A stretch of 64,000 bases of DNA from Anseranas semipalmata (lineage: Eukaryota > Chordata > Aves > Anseriformes > Anseranatidae), in assembly GCA_013399115.1 (NCBI GenBank), contig VXAA01002207.1:150031-214030 (forward strand), given 5' to 3'. The position numbers were made by a program, and so were the translations under genes. The stretch's first letter is position 1. Every line of letters begins with the position of its first letter. Under the pieces are notes generated by a model that ran no database searches, was not told the DNA's origin, and was given only the letters and a program-made list of their open reading frames with translations. Below, piece after piece: positions 28,921-40,800 of this stretch.

Positions 28921-29466
28921 NNNNNNNNNNNNNNNNNNNNNNNNNNNNNNNNNNNNNNNNNNNNNNNNNNNNNNNNNNNNNNNNNNNNNNNNNNNNNNNN
29001 NNNNNNNNNNNNNNNNNNNNNNNNNNNNNNNNNNNNNNNNNNNNNNNNNNNNNNNNNNNNNNNNNNNNNNNNNNNNNNNNNNNNNNNNNNNNNNNNNNNN
29101 NNNNNNNNNNNNNNNNNNNNNNNNNNNNNNNNNNNNNNNNNNNNNNNNNNNNNNNNNNNNNNNNNNNNNNNNNNNNNNNNNNNNNNNNNNNNNNNNNNNN
29201 NNNNNNNNNNNNNNNNNNNNNNNNNNNNNNNNNNNNNNNNNNNNNNNNNNNNNNNNNNNNNNNNNNNNNNNNNNNNNNNNNNNNNNNNNNNNNNNNNNNN
29301 NNNNNNNNNNNNNNNNNNNNNNNNNNNNNNNNNNNNNNNNNNNNNNNNNNNNNNNNNNNNNNNNNNNNNNNNNNNNNNNNNNNNNNNNNNNNNNNNNNNN
29401 NNNNNNNNNNNNNNNNNNNNNNNNNNNNNNNNNNNNNNNNNNNNNNNNNNNNNNNNNNNNNNNNNN
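28921..29466. other. Assembly gap (546 N) probably hiding ANKRD10 exon 1
   Basis: A run of 546 unknown bases, flanked on both sides by very GC-rich sequence. Such gaps are typical where GC content and G-runs defeat sequencing. The first coding exon of ANKRD10, holding the start codon and the first ankyrin unit, is absent from both flanks in every minus-strand frame I checked, and the visible exon 22665-22817 begins mid-domain, so exon 1 is inferred to lie here. The true gap length may not be 546. A single N also sits at 28756. Long open frames across this gap are artefacts of the N run. Confidence 0.85.
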
Positions 29467-29676
29467 GGGTTGGGGGAAGGGAACGGCGCCTCTCGGGGGA
29501 GCTCGGCGGTGGGAAAGGGGCGGGCTCCGCGTTCGCGCTTCTCCCCCCGCGCAGGTGGCGTCTGCCGGCGAGAGGGCTCGGGCTGCCGGCGGGGAGCGCC
29601 TCCGAGCCTCGGCGTCAGCGCCCCTCGGGGACGGGCTTCTGGCTTCGAACGCATGGGCCCCTCTGAAAGCCGTCAG
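29467..29676 (+). ncRNA. Possible first exon of a divergent plus-strand transcript
   Basis: Inference. Right of the gap, a GC-rich stretch with a GC box ends in CGTCAG|gtaggg (donor at 29677-29678), a fair vertebrate donor, within the CpG island. Divergent lncRNAs commonly start at such promoters. The start would be within or near the gap. No matching acceptor can be assigned with confidence; 33509/33510 is one candidate. The same DNA may instead be 5' UTR or promoter of ANKRD10 on the other strand. Confidence 0.25.
29517..29524 (+). promoter_or_regulatory. GC box GGGGCGGG (SP1/KLF type)
   Basis: A perfect GC box on the right shoulder of the CpG island, on the presumed upstream side of ANKRD10. 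Binding is inferred from motif identity only. Confidence 0.5.
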
Positions 29677-29719
29677 GTAGGGCTATTAAGAAGCGCCCGA
29701 GTGCCCAGCAGCAGCGGTT

Positions 29720-31221
29720 GGAAAGGCAGGATGTTCGTCAGCGTACGAGCACACAGCAGCAGCAGGTTTCATTGAAACTGTACCTCATCTACCCCTCTTC
29801 CAGACGTCAAGTAATCTTGTTCACCCCAGTAGTGCCCATCAACTCAAAGGGACTGCTGGCGTGTGTGATATGTTTCCTCGCCTGGGGTCCGAACGTTCAG
29901 GTGCGTTGTTTTCACACAACATCCCCAGCAGCAAGTGCTCTCTGGCTGATTTCGGTGCTCTCCAGCACTTGGAGATTGCGATGGAGCTGTGCTACGTAAG
30001 GGGTTGCAAACCAAAGGATAATTTCGTTAGTGGCCGATTCAAGCGCTGATGCCAGATTTTTACATGCAACTTGAAACCAGTCCTTGACTAGTTGACTGCA
30101 CTGAAACCTTAGGAAACTTTTGTTTGTTGTTCCTAATTATTTTCAGTCAAAAGTACTTGTGAGATACTTTTCAGTAATAAACTTAAATTGATGGTAATTT
30201 GCATAAATCCAAGTACATTCATTTACCCCCCAAAATCAAGGGATATTTCTTTTTCAGTATACACTATTAGACGATGCAAGCCAGGAATGATGTTCTGGGG
30301 CAAACAAGGTACAAATCAATTTCTGTTAGAAGTACTAAGAGGCCTAAGCAATTTAAAGGCTTTTCTTTAATATCAAGTGAAATCGACCATTAAAGTATTA
30401 TTAAATACCTTTTAGTTAATATAGGTGTACTTCACCAAAATAAAAGAGTAGTAGGTTTCTACAAGGCTGTCAAGTTATAAATCTCAGAATAATGTGTAAA
30501 GGAGGATGAATTACAAATGAGCCCTTCTACAGCTGGTGATACTGAAGCACGAAAAAGCTAAATGCTTTGGCCAGGGGAGGGAGTACTGTCAGCTACAGCA
30601 ATTTTCAGTTCAGTACCTTATCCTTTGCATTTCAAAAACATTCAACTTATGTTGCATCTGGCCCTAGCTTTCACAAGCTCTAAGAGTTTATTATCCTATA
30701 TACATTTCTTTTTCAGGGTTCTGTGGATTTTTTTTCCCCCTATTAAACTTCTCTGGGCAGATGCTAACCATTTGATTTGTTTGGGAATTAAATAATAAAG
30801 ATACCATAGGATAAAACAACTGAAAGAAGGAAGGAAAAAAACAACAGCTTATGTTACAAAAATGGACATTACCAGAATGTCTGGTATTAAAGAAAACAGT
30901 TTCTTAGGTTGAAAACAAGCAAGTTGTTTTTCACTGTGTTGTGTATAAGCACTGACATTTATAGTCACTCATGTATTGTTTATAACTCTCATAAAAAGCA
31001 ATGAATATTAAAAATGCGAGTTATAGTGAAGATGAAGAAAAAATTAAATATTACTATACTGAAGATTCATATTCAAGATTTGCATGTGTTTTTCATCTCT
31101 TACTGGCATATAGAAATTGCCATACCAAGTAAAGACAGTGGTCTATGTAGTTTCCTTATAGACACTGTCATTAACTTATTTACCTTCCAGCACTGCCTGC
31201 AAGATAGTCAAATGCTGTTGT
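29720..31221. other. Intergenic sequence right of the CpG island
   Basis: Falls from GC-rich island shoulder to AT-rich sequence. Apart from a possible MIR fossil at 30530-30577, nothing recognisable was seen; short open frames have no domain. Confidence 0.6.
30530..30577 (+). mobile_element. Possible MIR SINE fossil
   Basis: The stretch ACAGCTGGTGATACTGAAGC followed by ACGAAAAAGCTAAATGC and TTTGGCCAGG parallels the MIR core (ACAGATGAGGAAACTGAGGC, ACAGAGAGGTTAAGT, GACTTGCCCAAGG). It is short and diverged. Confidence 0.4.
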
Positions 31222-31328
31222 ATTCCTTTTACAAATGAGGAAGTGGAATACCGAGAAGGGAAGTGGCTTTAACAGTGTCATGCAGAAATTCTGCCTGTGG
31301 AACTGAGCCCTGGTATCTATACTCACCA
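31222..31328 (+). mobile_element. MIR-type SINE fossil
   Basis: TTCCTTTTACAAATGAGGAA, then GTGGAATACCGAGAAGGGAA and GTGGCTTTAACAGTGTCATG follow the MIR core (TTTTACAGATGAGGAAACTG...GAGAGGTTAAGTAACTTGCC...GTCACACAG) with CTGTGGAACTGAGCCCTGG after it. Birds keep a small number of such ancient SINEs. A CR1 copy begins right at its 3' end. Confidence 0.55.
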
Positions 31329-31330
31329 GA

Positions 31331-32145
31331 GGGTCGTGCAGCCATCCAGGGGGACCTCTACAGACTGGAGAGGTGGGCTGACAAGAATCTCGTGCACTTC
31401 AACAAGGAGAAGGGCAGACTCCTGCACCTGGGGAAGAACAACCCCAGGTGTTGTTGGCCAGCTGGGCCACCCAGCCAGAAAGCAGCTCTGCAGAAAAGGA
31501 CCTAGGAGTCCTGGTGGACACCAAGTTGAACATGAGCCACTTATGTGCCCTTGCTGCTAAGAAGGCTAATAATATTCTTGGTTGCATCAGGCAAAATATT
31601 GCCAGCAAGTCAAGAGAGGTGCTCCTTCCCCTCTGTTTAGCATTGGTGAGGCTGCTTCTGGAGCGCTGTGTCCAGTGCTGGGCCCCCAGTACAAGAGAGA
31701 CCTGGACATACTGGAGAGAGTCCAAGGGAGGGCCACCAAGATGATGAACGGCCGGGAACACCTCTCCTGTGAGGAGAGGCTGGGAGAGCTGGGACTGCTC
31801 AGCCTGGAGAAGAGGAGGCTCAGGGGGACCTCATCAATGTCTATAAGTACCTGAAGGGAGGGTGCAGAGAGGATGGAACCAGTGCCCAGTGGTGCCCAGT
31901 GCCAGGACCAGAGGCAATGAGCACCAACTGGAACACAGGAGGCTCTGTCTAGGCACTAGTAAGCACTTCTATGCTGTGCGGGTTGCCCAGACGAGTTGTG
32001 GAGTCTCCTTCCTTGGAGATCTTCAAAAGCTGCCTGGACAGGGTCCTGGGCAAGTGGCTCTAGGTGGCCCTGCTTGAGCAGGGGGTTGGACCAGGTGGCC
32101 TCCAGAGGCGCCTTCCAACCTCAGCCATTCTGTGACTCTGTGATC
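31331..32145 (+). mobile_element. CR1 LINE, 5' truncated, about 0.8 kb with ORF2 C-terminus remnant
   Basis: A CR1 retrotransposon cut off at its 5' end. It keeps the C-terminal part of the reverse transcriptase ORF and the complete 3' end (GGTTGGACCAGGTGGCCTCC ... CCATTCTGTGACTCTGTGAT). The coding remnant is recognisable in three successive frames: [20 protein letters not shown] around 31350-31420, then [14 protein letters not shown] and [20 protein letters not shown] around 31490-31615, then [14 protein letters not shown] and EERLGELGLLSLEKRRLRG around 31700-31830. Each step between them is a frameshift. It cannot move on its own. CR1 inserts by target-primed reverse transcription and usually ends in 8 bp repeats of the ATTCTGTG type, as here. 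It is the best preserved element in the window. Confidence 0.95.
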
Positions 32146-33509
32146 TTAAGTTTTGTGAGTAGATTCCTTGTTATGAGGTCAAACTTTTTTATTTCCTTGC
32201 TAGTAGTCTGCCAAATATTCCAAAATAGACAACCATAGAAATCACCATATGATGTCAGTTCCTTAATCAGTTTGTAGTTGGCATATAATTTGGAGAGCCG
32301 CAGTTGTCTCTCTGTATTTTTTTTAATTGCAATTAATTATCCGTAAAAATATAAAAATGTCATTTTTAATATTCTGCTTTCCCATTGACTTCCTTAATAT
32401 ATTTTGGCAGTGGGCTTTATAGGTTATTTAATTTTAATTGAAGTTAAATTAAATTGTAATTAAAAATGTTTTCTTTAACTGCTGTCATATGTTGTGAAGC
32501 TAGGATGTGGGAATTCTGGTTTTAACTTTTTTTTACATTTCATTACAGTTGCATTATAATTCATTCTTTTCTCTGTCACTGTCCTGATTAGCCTCTGTAC
32601 TGAACAGTACAAATCTTAAATATATTTTTGACAATCTTTCTGTACAAAAGTTCAGGTACAGAGAATATAAATCTGTTATGTGGTTCTAACTACTTTCTAG
32701 ATGATAGGTGTGGTTTTCCTGACATATAAAGCTGCTGTTATGGTCTGTGTGCATGTAGTGTAAGTCAGGACATTGACAGTCATGGGTTAAACTGTAATTT
32801 ACACTCTTGTATGAAAAAAAAAGGAAGCAGTAATATACAACATGTCAGGTTCATTGCGTTTTCTGGTTTGTATGAAGGCAGCTTTTAGCATTTAGAGTGT
32901 TTTATAAACTAAAATTCTTTAATGGAATACAATAAGTAGTATGCTTACTGTATTATTTACAAAACAAAATACATTCCCAATTTTTAGGACTCGGAGGAGT
33001 TCACCCACTAAGTTTAGTCACCCATATTTTTGTGTATTTGAAAAAAAAAAGTTATTTGCCAGCCTATTTGCATTAATTTTGTCCTCAGTTCTATTCTTGG
33101 TCTTTTAAAGGAAGTGAGAGGCTTTGTTTCTGTTTCAGTCAGTCCAAGGAGGTGGGTCTTATGTTTTGTTGGTGAGTTAACAGAACTAAATTTCCCCTGA
33201 GAAAGAAACAGAAAAACATGCAGAAGAGCTTATGGCAAGGCAGGGTGGAGGAAGAGACTGGTTTTATTTTAGCTAAGTTTGCTTTTATGTTCTCGTTTGG
33301 CTAAAAGTTGAGAAAGAAATAGTCTGTAAATGAGGACGTCTTGAATATTCAATAGAGTCTAATAAGTATACATTTAGATACTGAATACAATATTTTAAAG
33401 TGTTTTGTGAAAAAGTATTTGCTGATTTACACAACTGTGTAATGTACTCAGCATCTTCTCTGTGCCATTCTGATACAAATAAATTATATTTGCCCATTTT
33501 TCTTTGCAG

Positions 33510-33559
33510 ACTGGTTGAAGATGGAGCATTTTATGACAACTCATACAGAATGATGTCAG
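33510..33559 (+). ncRNA. Candidate 50 bp plus-strand exon (splice-flanked)
   Basis: A good polypyrimidine tract and acceptor (TTTTTCTTTGCAG) precede a 50 bp segment that ends TGTCAG|gtattt. It could be an internal exon of a transcript starting at the CpG island. The frame reads LVEDGAFYDNSYRMMS, which I do not recognise. Chance occurrence of such pairs is common. Confidence 0.15.
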
Positions 33560-36137
33560 GTATTTTTGTTAAAAAAAAACACCACCACAACAGAACCACA
33601 CAGCCCTCCCCCTCAACTTTAGAATTTCGTTGAATACATAATTCATTCAAATCCCTCCTTCCTTGCTATGGCAAGCTTGCATTGGTTAACATTTAGAGCT
33701 TTATTTAGTTGCTCATACATACATGTCTAGTGCCATTTGAGATGCCCAAGAGCATTCTTTCTTGTTGCTAGCTGCTGCAGCAAAAAGTTATCAGTTTACC
33801 CAGGTCCCCTGCCATGCCTGTACAGAGCTAACATATCGTGGACTTCCACAGGCTTCTTAGGCTGCATTAGGCATCTACGTTCTGACAAATAGATCCTCCA
33901 TAAATAAAATTCGCACTGATGGCCCTAGTTACACAAGGAGTTCCTCACATTTTATTTGGTCCTGAATCCCTTAAAACAACCTGTCTTTGCAGGAGGTTGT
34001 CAAATAATTGATTCCTTGCTGCCCAAGTCCAGTTTTGGGTCAGTGGGGTGTTAATACTAGATACCTGTGTTTCCTTCAGTTTATCTATCGGGAATCTGAG
34101 AGGGGGATTTTGCGAAAGGACAAACTAGTTCAGACATGACTCATCATTCATTTTATTTTGGAACTCTTTGAACCGTGATGAACATGAAGCATTTCTTTAG
34201 ATGCCATGAATTTGTTTTAGCAACGGTGAGAAACTTTCCGTCATTTTCCTTGTGTAAATGGAGTCTGATTCATCATCTTCAGGGACTAGTTCAAAGATTA
34301 GGTTTACTTCCTGTTTCTGCTTGCACTTAAAACCACAACTGAGTGGTGTACCACTTGAAATATGTTATTCTTATGTGGATTTTTTGCTATTTCCATCTTT
34401 CTTCCATGAAAACTAACCGTTCTGTTGCAATTCTCCTAAAACAGGATAGGAAATGAACATTATTCTTTTAGATGGAAGTTAATGGTAGAAACAGCTGAAA
34501 CATTCTCTATAAGTTAATTTAATAAACATAAAAGCATTAGTGCTTAAGTGCTAAAACTAAGTTTGCGTAGTATGTGAGGCCTCTCAGGGCACAAAGACCA
34601 GAAAATTAATAGCAGCAGTAGCTGCTAACATGGAAAAAAATGCTGTGAGTGGAAAAACAGTAAACTGAAAGTCCTTTATCCTCCTTTCCAGTCTTCAGTT
34701 CTCAGAGTTTTGTCTGGCAAGGAAAGCAGGGAATCTGTCTGACTTTCAAATAATTACTGATGTATTACTCCATTGCAGGCAAGTAGCAAAGAGCAGCTGC
34801 TCGTTGTAGCCAGAGCCAATTTCTCCCTTTCCCATCCCCCATTTCTTACTGCCTTCCCTGGAGAAAGCTATCTCACTATTAAATAAACTAGGGTTGGGTT
34901 GCAAGACAAACCCAAGATTTCATTAGAAAAATATTTACTCATGCATAAAGAAGCCTTTTTTAAAAAAGTTCACTACTTAGGAAACAACGTGATTTTGTGG
35001 GTAATAAATAAAAATAGATTTGTTATGCTACAGTTGTAAAGCTGCCATCTTTTATGAGCCTGGGAAGAGTGACCTTATTCATCATAAGGCTTTGTCAATT
35101 CTGCCTCCACGCGACTATTCTTTCTCTCTCTGATACACGTGACTCATCTGGGCCATGCTTAACAGAGGTCTAGTGCCTAACAAGTAAAGGATTTTGTTAT
35201 ACTTTTTGGCTTATTGACAAATTATCCTTCATTTTTCCACATTCCTTACCAGGATTAACTGAAAATTAAGATTTCTTGAGAGACTAAATACCAGCACTGT
35301 AGTAAAAAAACAAACAAACAAAAAAAAACATAGTTCTGTAAGAAATCGATATCAAACCATTTCCATTTATATTGAGCTTAAACCACAGCAATAAAAAGGT
35401 CCTTCAATGTCCTTGTCTGTAAAAAAAAAAAAAAGTAATTCTCGGCAGGGTTGTAGGAATACCAAAAGTTCATGATATCTGCATTTATCTTTACATTTAA
35501 GATGAATATAAAACTGAATTCCTGAGTACTTGCATTCAGTAATGAACTTTCATCTGAAAAAATGCACGTATGTGTGGAGGAGTGTTGCTCAAGTTGCTCT
35601 TTAAGTAGTTCACATAATGACTCCCTGAATTCCTACCGGATTCTTCATTAGAGATGCTGTCTTCCTCCCTTGTTATGCAGTGGTGAGTAGTTGCCATGTT
35701 CCACCCTGCGGTTCAGTGGTGGGGGAAGCAACCTGTACATGTTACTTGTGTTGTGCTCTCCGGCATTTTGAGATTTAAGGAGTGCTAAGGACTGCATGAA
35801 AATTTCATCTCTCACATCCAGAGGAAAGATACCATGGGGCATTGCACATTGTGACTGCTGGAATTCATGGCCACTGGTATAGAGTCCATGCAATTGGGCA
35901 TAATAGACCTTTCACACCAACATTTTCCTACGTTAAGAACATTATCCATAATTGCTCTATGTTCTACTTTGTTTTGCGCTTGGATGGACGCTTAAAGCAG
36001 TACATTTATGTAATATTTATTTACATGTTAAATGGAACAACAAGCAAATCTGTGAATTGACTGCTTTTACACAGATGTGGAATTAATAAATCATCTAATA
36101 GTTTTACCATTCAATAATCTGGAAATCTTTCCATGGG

Positions 36138-36169
36138 AAAATAAATAAATAAATAAATAAATAAATAAA
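36138..36169. repeat. (AAAT)n microsatellite, about 8 units
   Basis: Perfect AAAT/ATAA repeat of about 32 bp. Tetranucleotide runs like this are usually length-variable between individuals. Confidence 0.9.
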
Positions 36170-37788
36170 GGGGAAAAAAGCCATGTCCTCTTACAAAGAG
36201 AACACACAAAAATCTTGAGAAAGGTGAAGAGTGTGAAACGTCTGTTTCTGAGCCTGGCAAGTGTTCTTGAAACCCTCAACATGTTCAGTGAGATTGGGTG
36301 CTGTGTTTGAGGGTTTTAGTCCTTAACTCGTTTAAGAAAGAGCATGCTCCTCTTTAAACTGTGATTTAATTAAGGAATTGTAGCACCATCTTGTTGTAAA
36401 AGAGGATGGTGCCTGGTGTTTAAATTCTTCATGAAAAAGAGTGAAAAGACGAAGCAGCCTACATTATCGGAATAGGTTTCTGTTCTAGCTAGCATAATAT
36501 GAAAGGAGCCATCTTGTGGTTGTCTCTTCTGCAAATAAAATGTTGCTACAATATTGCCTTGAAAAACTGAAGTTAAAGTTCTGTGATAATTTTTCTTCTA
36601 ATTGTTCAGAAATGTTACATTTTGAGTAAAACCCTTTTCACGCAGAATCTTTTTCGTTCTATCAGTTTTCTGATTCTACCAAATATGCTGAATTAAAATA
36701 ACACATGTATCTATTCATACAGAATTAGTTGATATATTCATTCTATGTCCCCTGCTAGCCAATCCACCCCAGTATTTGCTAGTCCTCAGAGCTCTTGCAT
36801 CCTTTAATCTGCACTCTAAATTCTGCTTTAAACTGCAATCAACATCATATCCTCTGAAATATGACTTAGTAGAACTGCTTTCTAAATAAACGCTAAGTGA
36901 TTTTTTTATAAACTCCGTTAAAATGTAATCCTTAGGAACTATATGCATTCCAGGCACAAAACTGAAGGAAAGTGTCCTTTGCTCCTGGACTTCAGCCTTG
37001 ACTTGGAGAGACGATGTTTAGATGATAAATCAGTCTGATTTCTTGGCTTCTTTGCTAATGTACAGTGGCACTTACCAGTTTTAGAGTCTGATTAATCCTC
37101 ACAATCCTGAGCAGATACAAGCAAATTTATTTTACACAGAATAGCTCACTGATGTTTGTATTAGTTTAATTAAATATATTTTAAAAATATAGTTAACCCA
37201 AAGTTACATATAAACATAAGCCTCAGCATAACTCCCAAAGTTCTATATCCTTAATAATACTGAGTAAGGATATGTATGATCCAACTTGGATAGCAATCTA
37301 TCTAGTGCAGTTGTTAACAACTAAATGTAACACCCAGGTTAAGGATCCCCATCTGCTGAAAGTGTAGTAAAATGTTACAAATGTCATTTGACTGCCCTCT
37401 CTCTATTGGCTGAAGGTAAAATGTATGAGATCTATACTTCTGGGTAAATTCATTCACTTACTTCAACTAACAGGTAACCAAAGTCTTCAAAATATGGAAT
37501 CATTTGTATTTTTTTCTGTTCTTTGGTGTAGAAAAAAAGACAGTTCTAGGAAAATGCAAATCTGGAAAAGGGATTTTAAGATGAGACCATTTACTTATTC
37601 CTGCTGGAGTGGCAGGCACACTTTGAGAAGAAGAGAGATGGGATCAGTAATAATTTTTCCTACCTCTGATTTTGGAAGACAATATAAACATTTATTTTGG
37701 AAAATTATTTGAGTCATTGGATTAAAATGAGACCTAACCCTAACCCAACAATAACTCTTAGTTGTTTGAGGCGTAATCATAGATCTTT

Positions 37789-37820
37789 ACTTTCTATTTT
37801 ATGAATAGAAAATAGAAAGT
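37789..37820. repeat. 12 bp perfect inverted repeat, 8 nt spacer
   Basis: ACTTTCTATTTT (37789-37800) and AAAATAGAAAGT (37809-37820) are exact reverse complements around ATGAATAG. It would fold into a stem-loop in RNA or single-stranded DNA. Confidence 0.8.
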
Positions 37821-40800
37821 TTTCTCTATGAAAACTGTTGACAATTATCAGTGTATCCTCACAACAACAGAACTGAATTTAGTTTATTAGAATTACCTGG
37901 ATTCAGCTTCCAGAAATTTCTTGTTGCTAGGGGAATTTGTAGCCATAGATACATTTTTTTACAGAGGTCAGCACTTCCATATCAATAAACAAGAAGTAGG
38001 ATAAGATTCTCCCTGGGTGTAAAACCACTGCTGTCCACTGCTTAAGGGAGCTTATAGCAGATCAGCCTGAAAGCTACCTTTGTGCTTACAGATTTTTTTT
38101 GTTTGTTAGTTGGGATTGCATTGACTCTACAACCAGAAATTGTTTATTCAAAATGGCAAGGAAAGAATTTTTGAACGGAATAGTGAAATAGTTAAGTAGC
38201 AAAATCTGGAGGAGAATATTGTAATACCATCATCTGGATATTCATCCAAACAAGAAACTTTTTGTCTCCCCGCCTCTTTTTCCAGTTTGACATATTGAAT
38301 GAATGTCTAATTTGCTTGATTGAAACCTTTTGCTTCAATAGTAAACTACTGGTTTGCTACAAATAAAATCCTTTTGGTGCAGAGGGACATTTCATACATC
38401 TGTGCAGAAATACGAGCGCTATTTGTACCCTGAAAAGCTTCCAAACATCATATGTGTAGAACTGAATATACAGTGTGAGAATCTGCTGGATGTTAATCAA
38501 TGATATTTCCTTTGAATTCACCTCCAGATGCCTGTTGTCTCTTTTTATCTTAGTTTTTACCTTAGTAAAGTTATTTACCTTAGTATTCAGCTGTTCCTTT
38601 TTCTTTTTATAAAACTTTAATCTTGAGAAGCATAGCATATTCTTTACCATGTGCTGTAGATGCTAGGCATCATTTAAAACAGCTGAACACTGCAGGAAAC
38701 CTATTGAGCAACCTCAGTTCTTGCAGACACCAGCTTGTCCTTCACCAGTGTCATCTCTTCTGCAGTAGTTGAGTCCTGGTTCTGATCTAATTGGAATGGG
38801 GTGAATTTTCATTGACCTCACCAAAACAAAATAGAACAATTGTAAACAAAAATACCAACTTTGTTAATTAGATCAGGAATTTTACTAGGTAAATCTGTAC
38901 CAGTGATAACTGCTTGTCTGGACTGAAGAAATTGTTACTGCCCAAATTCAGCTAGGTAGTCTGTTACTGTGAAAACCTTGCCTTATCTGCAACTTCAGTA
39001 CATTTTTTCCTGTATCTGCTTGGTGTATTAGGAGACTTTCTGAAATAATACAATTCTGAGCAGAAACTACCAAGAGTAAATGCTGGCCTGAAAGCAAAAG
39101 CTTTAGGCAATGTGAAACAGAAGGTTAATCTGTGAGCATCTCCATGGAATAGTATTTATTCTAGCAGATGCTCTTTCTCTGGCTGTAGTAGTGACATTCT
39201 TATTTTGAAATTCAGTATCCTAACATGCAGATACGCTTTTTGTTGACCAGACTTTCTCTGACAAATGCACTGATGTTTTAGGGGGAAAAGAAGATGTGTT
39301 TTATTTAGTTTTGGTGCTGCCGTTCTGAAGATGTTTGTGAAATCAGACCTAGCAAGTTTTATGGAGCATCTTACATGGAAGCTTAAACCACAGCCATTAT
39401 TTATATCAACATCAAGTAATTGTGCAACCCCAAAGGAATGGCAATGTGTTATTTTAAGCAATCAGACAGGACATAAGAGACTGTCTGATATCACATGTTG
39501 GCAAGAAGATTAATGCTGAAATCTTAAGCCATGCCAGGTTTAAAAATGATGAATAGGGCCGCTCAGTGTCTAAAATGTGTTATCTTTTTTGAAACATATA
39601 ATGTTTTCTGTGCATACGGAATAATTGTCTGCCTATCGCAGTATGCAGATGGATGACCAAACTTGCAAAACAGCCTTAACTTTCAGGTCTTGGAGAAGCT
39701 TTGGAATATCCAAATAATTGGGATACCAACCTGCGTTATAGCATATCAGGTTTGGTTCATCCACTGTTACAGGTTTTGTATGTTATCCTGGATAAGACTA
39801 ATAGGTACAGATCCACAAAGGCTTGATGCTCCTATCGAGAGCAGCTGAAATCCACTTCAGATAGCAGTTAAGTTTCTTAAAAGCTTTTGTGTGGCTGCGA
39901 CTAGGACCATATCCATTGGGAAAATAAAGTAGAGGAGAACTGCTGGGACTCCATCGTTTGTCAGGCTAAGTATAATTAATGTGAAGTGCTCAGCTATTAC
40001 AAAAGCTAGGGACATAGAAATACATAAACAAAAGCTTACACATTCTGTAATATATGAACCATGAAAAATCTTTAATATTAGAGCTACAGTATGTTCATAT
40101 AATGAAGCATATTACCACTGTAAAAATGAACAAACAAAATACAAAAAAAGTATAAGCAAAAAGTCTGTTGTAAGTTTGGGAAATACTTTTTTTTTTTTTT
40201 TTCTGTCAATGAAATGCTATTGAAATAAAGCCCTGTCTGTGCAGGAGAGACATTTGGCTCAAATAACTCCAAATATTGTTGCTGAAAGAAAATTGATATT
40301 GAAAGAATTCCAGGCAGTTGTGATAGTTACAGAAAACAATAGTTCATTGCTTTCAACGAGTGTAACATTATGTGAAGTTTTGGCAAAATAAAGTAACATT
40401 TATTGACCCGCTTTCTTAGCTTAATGCAATTTATGATTTGTATTCAAGTTTCATAGATCGAAACCTAAATGCTTACCTGTTAACGTGTATGTCAGAATCG
40501 AGCTGGAACATTTTTCACTTTCTAAAAATCACATTTCTGATTTTTTTGTATGTGTGACCTTGAACTTGTGGATTTCTGCTGTCTCACCAGGTGGCTGCTG
40601 TAACTATTCTCCAAAAGAATAGCAGCACTGTCACTTTCTTCCTCTTATAAAAAGAATTTCTGCTGCATTTTGAAGGGAATAACGTAGGTAAGTAATTACT
40701 AGCATTCACCTCACTGAGGCTCAGGTTAAAGCCCATCAGTGTTGCAGGTGCATATGGTGTAAGATGTAAATGATGCTTCGTCCCACAGCATCACTGTTGG

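Larger units (their letters stand above)
28500..29720. promoter_or_regulatory. ANKRD10: CpG island promoter of ANKRD10
   Basis: A sharp change from AT-rich intron to very GC- and CpG-rich sequence on both sides of the gap, then back to ordinary sequence by about 29.75 kb. Elements seen include GGGGCGGG (29517-29524, SP1/KLF type), an NRF1-like GCGCGCGC run (28821-28828), and AAGATGGCG (28837-28845, YY1 type, plus orientation). No TATA box is evident. Vertebrate housekeeping promoters of this type often fire in both directions. The position just upstream of the inferred first exon supports its assignment to ANKRD10. Confidence 0.8.

Noticed and set aside
28650..29775. Very long open frames across 28650-29775 on both strands
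   Set aside because: They exist only because the 546 N bases contain no stop codons; the visible ends are low-complexity GC-rich translations.
31399..31761. 120-codon minus-strand frame at 31.4-31.8 kb
   Set aside because: It is the antisense of the CR1 reverse transcriptase remnant.
37732..37745. CCTAACCCTAACCC, telomere-like repeat
   Set aside because: Only about two units; too short to be an interstitial telomere array.
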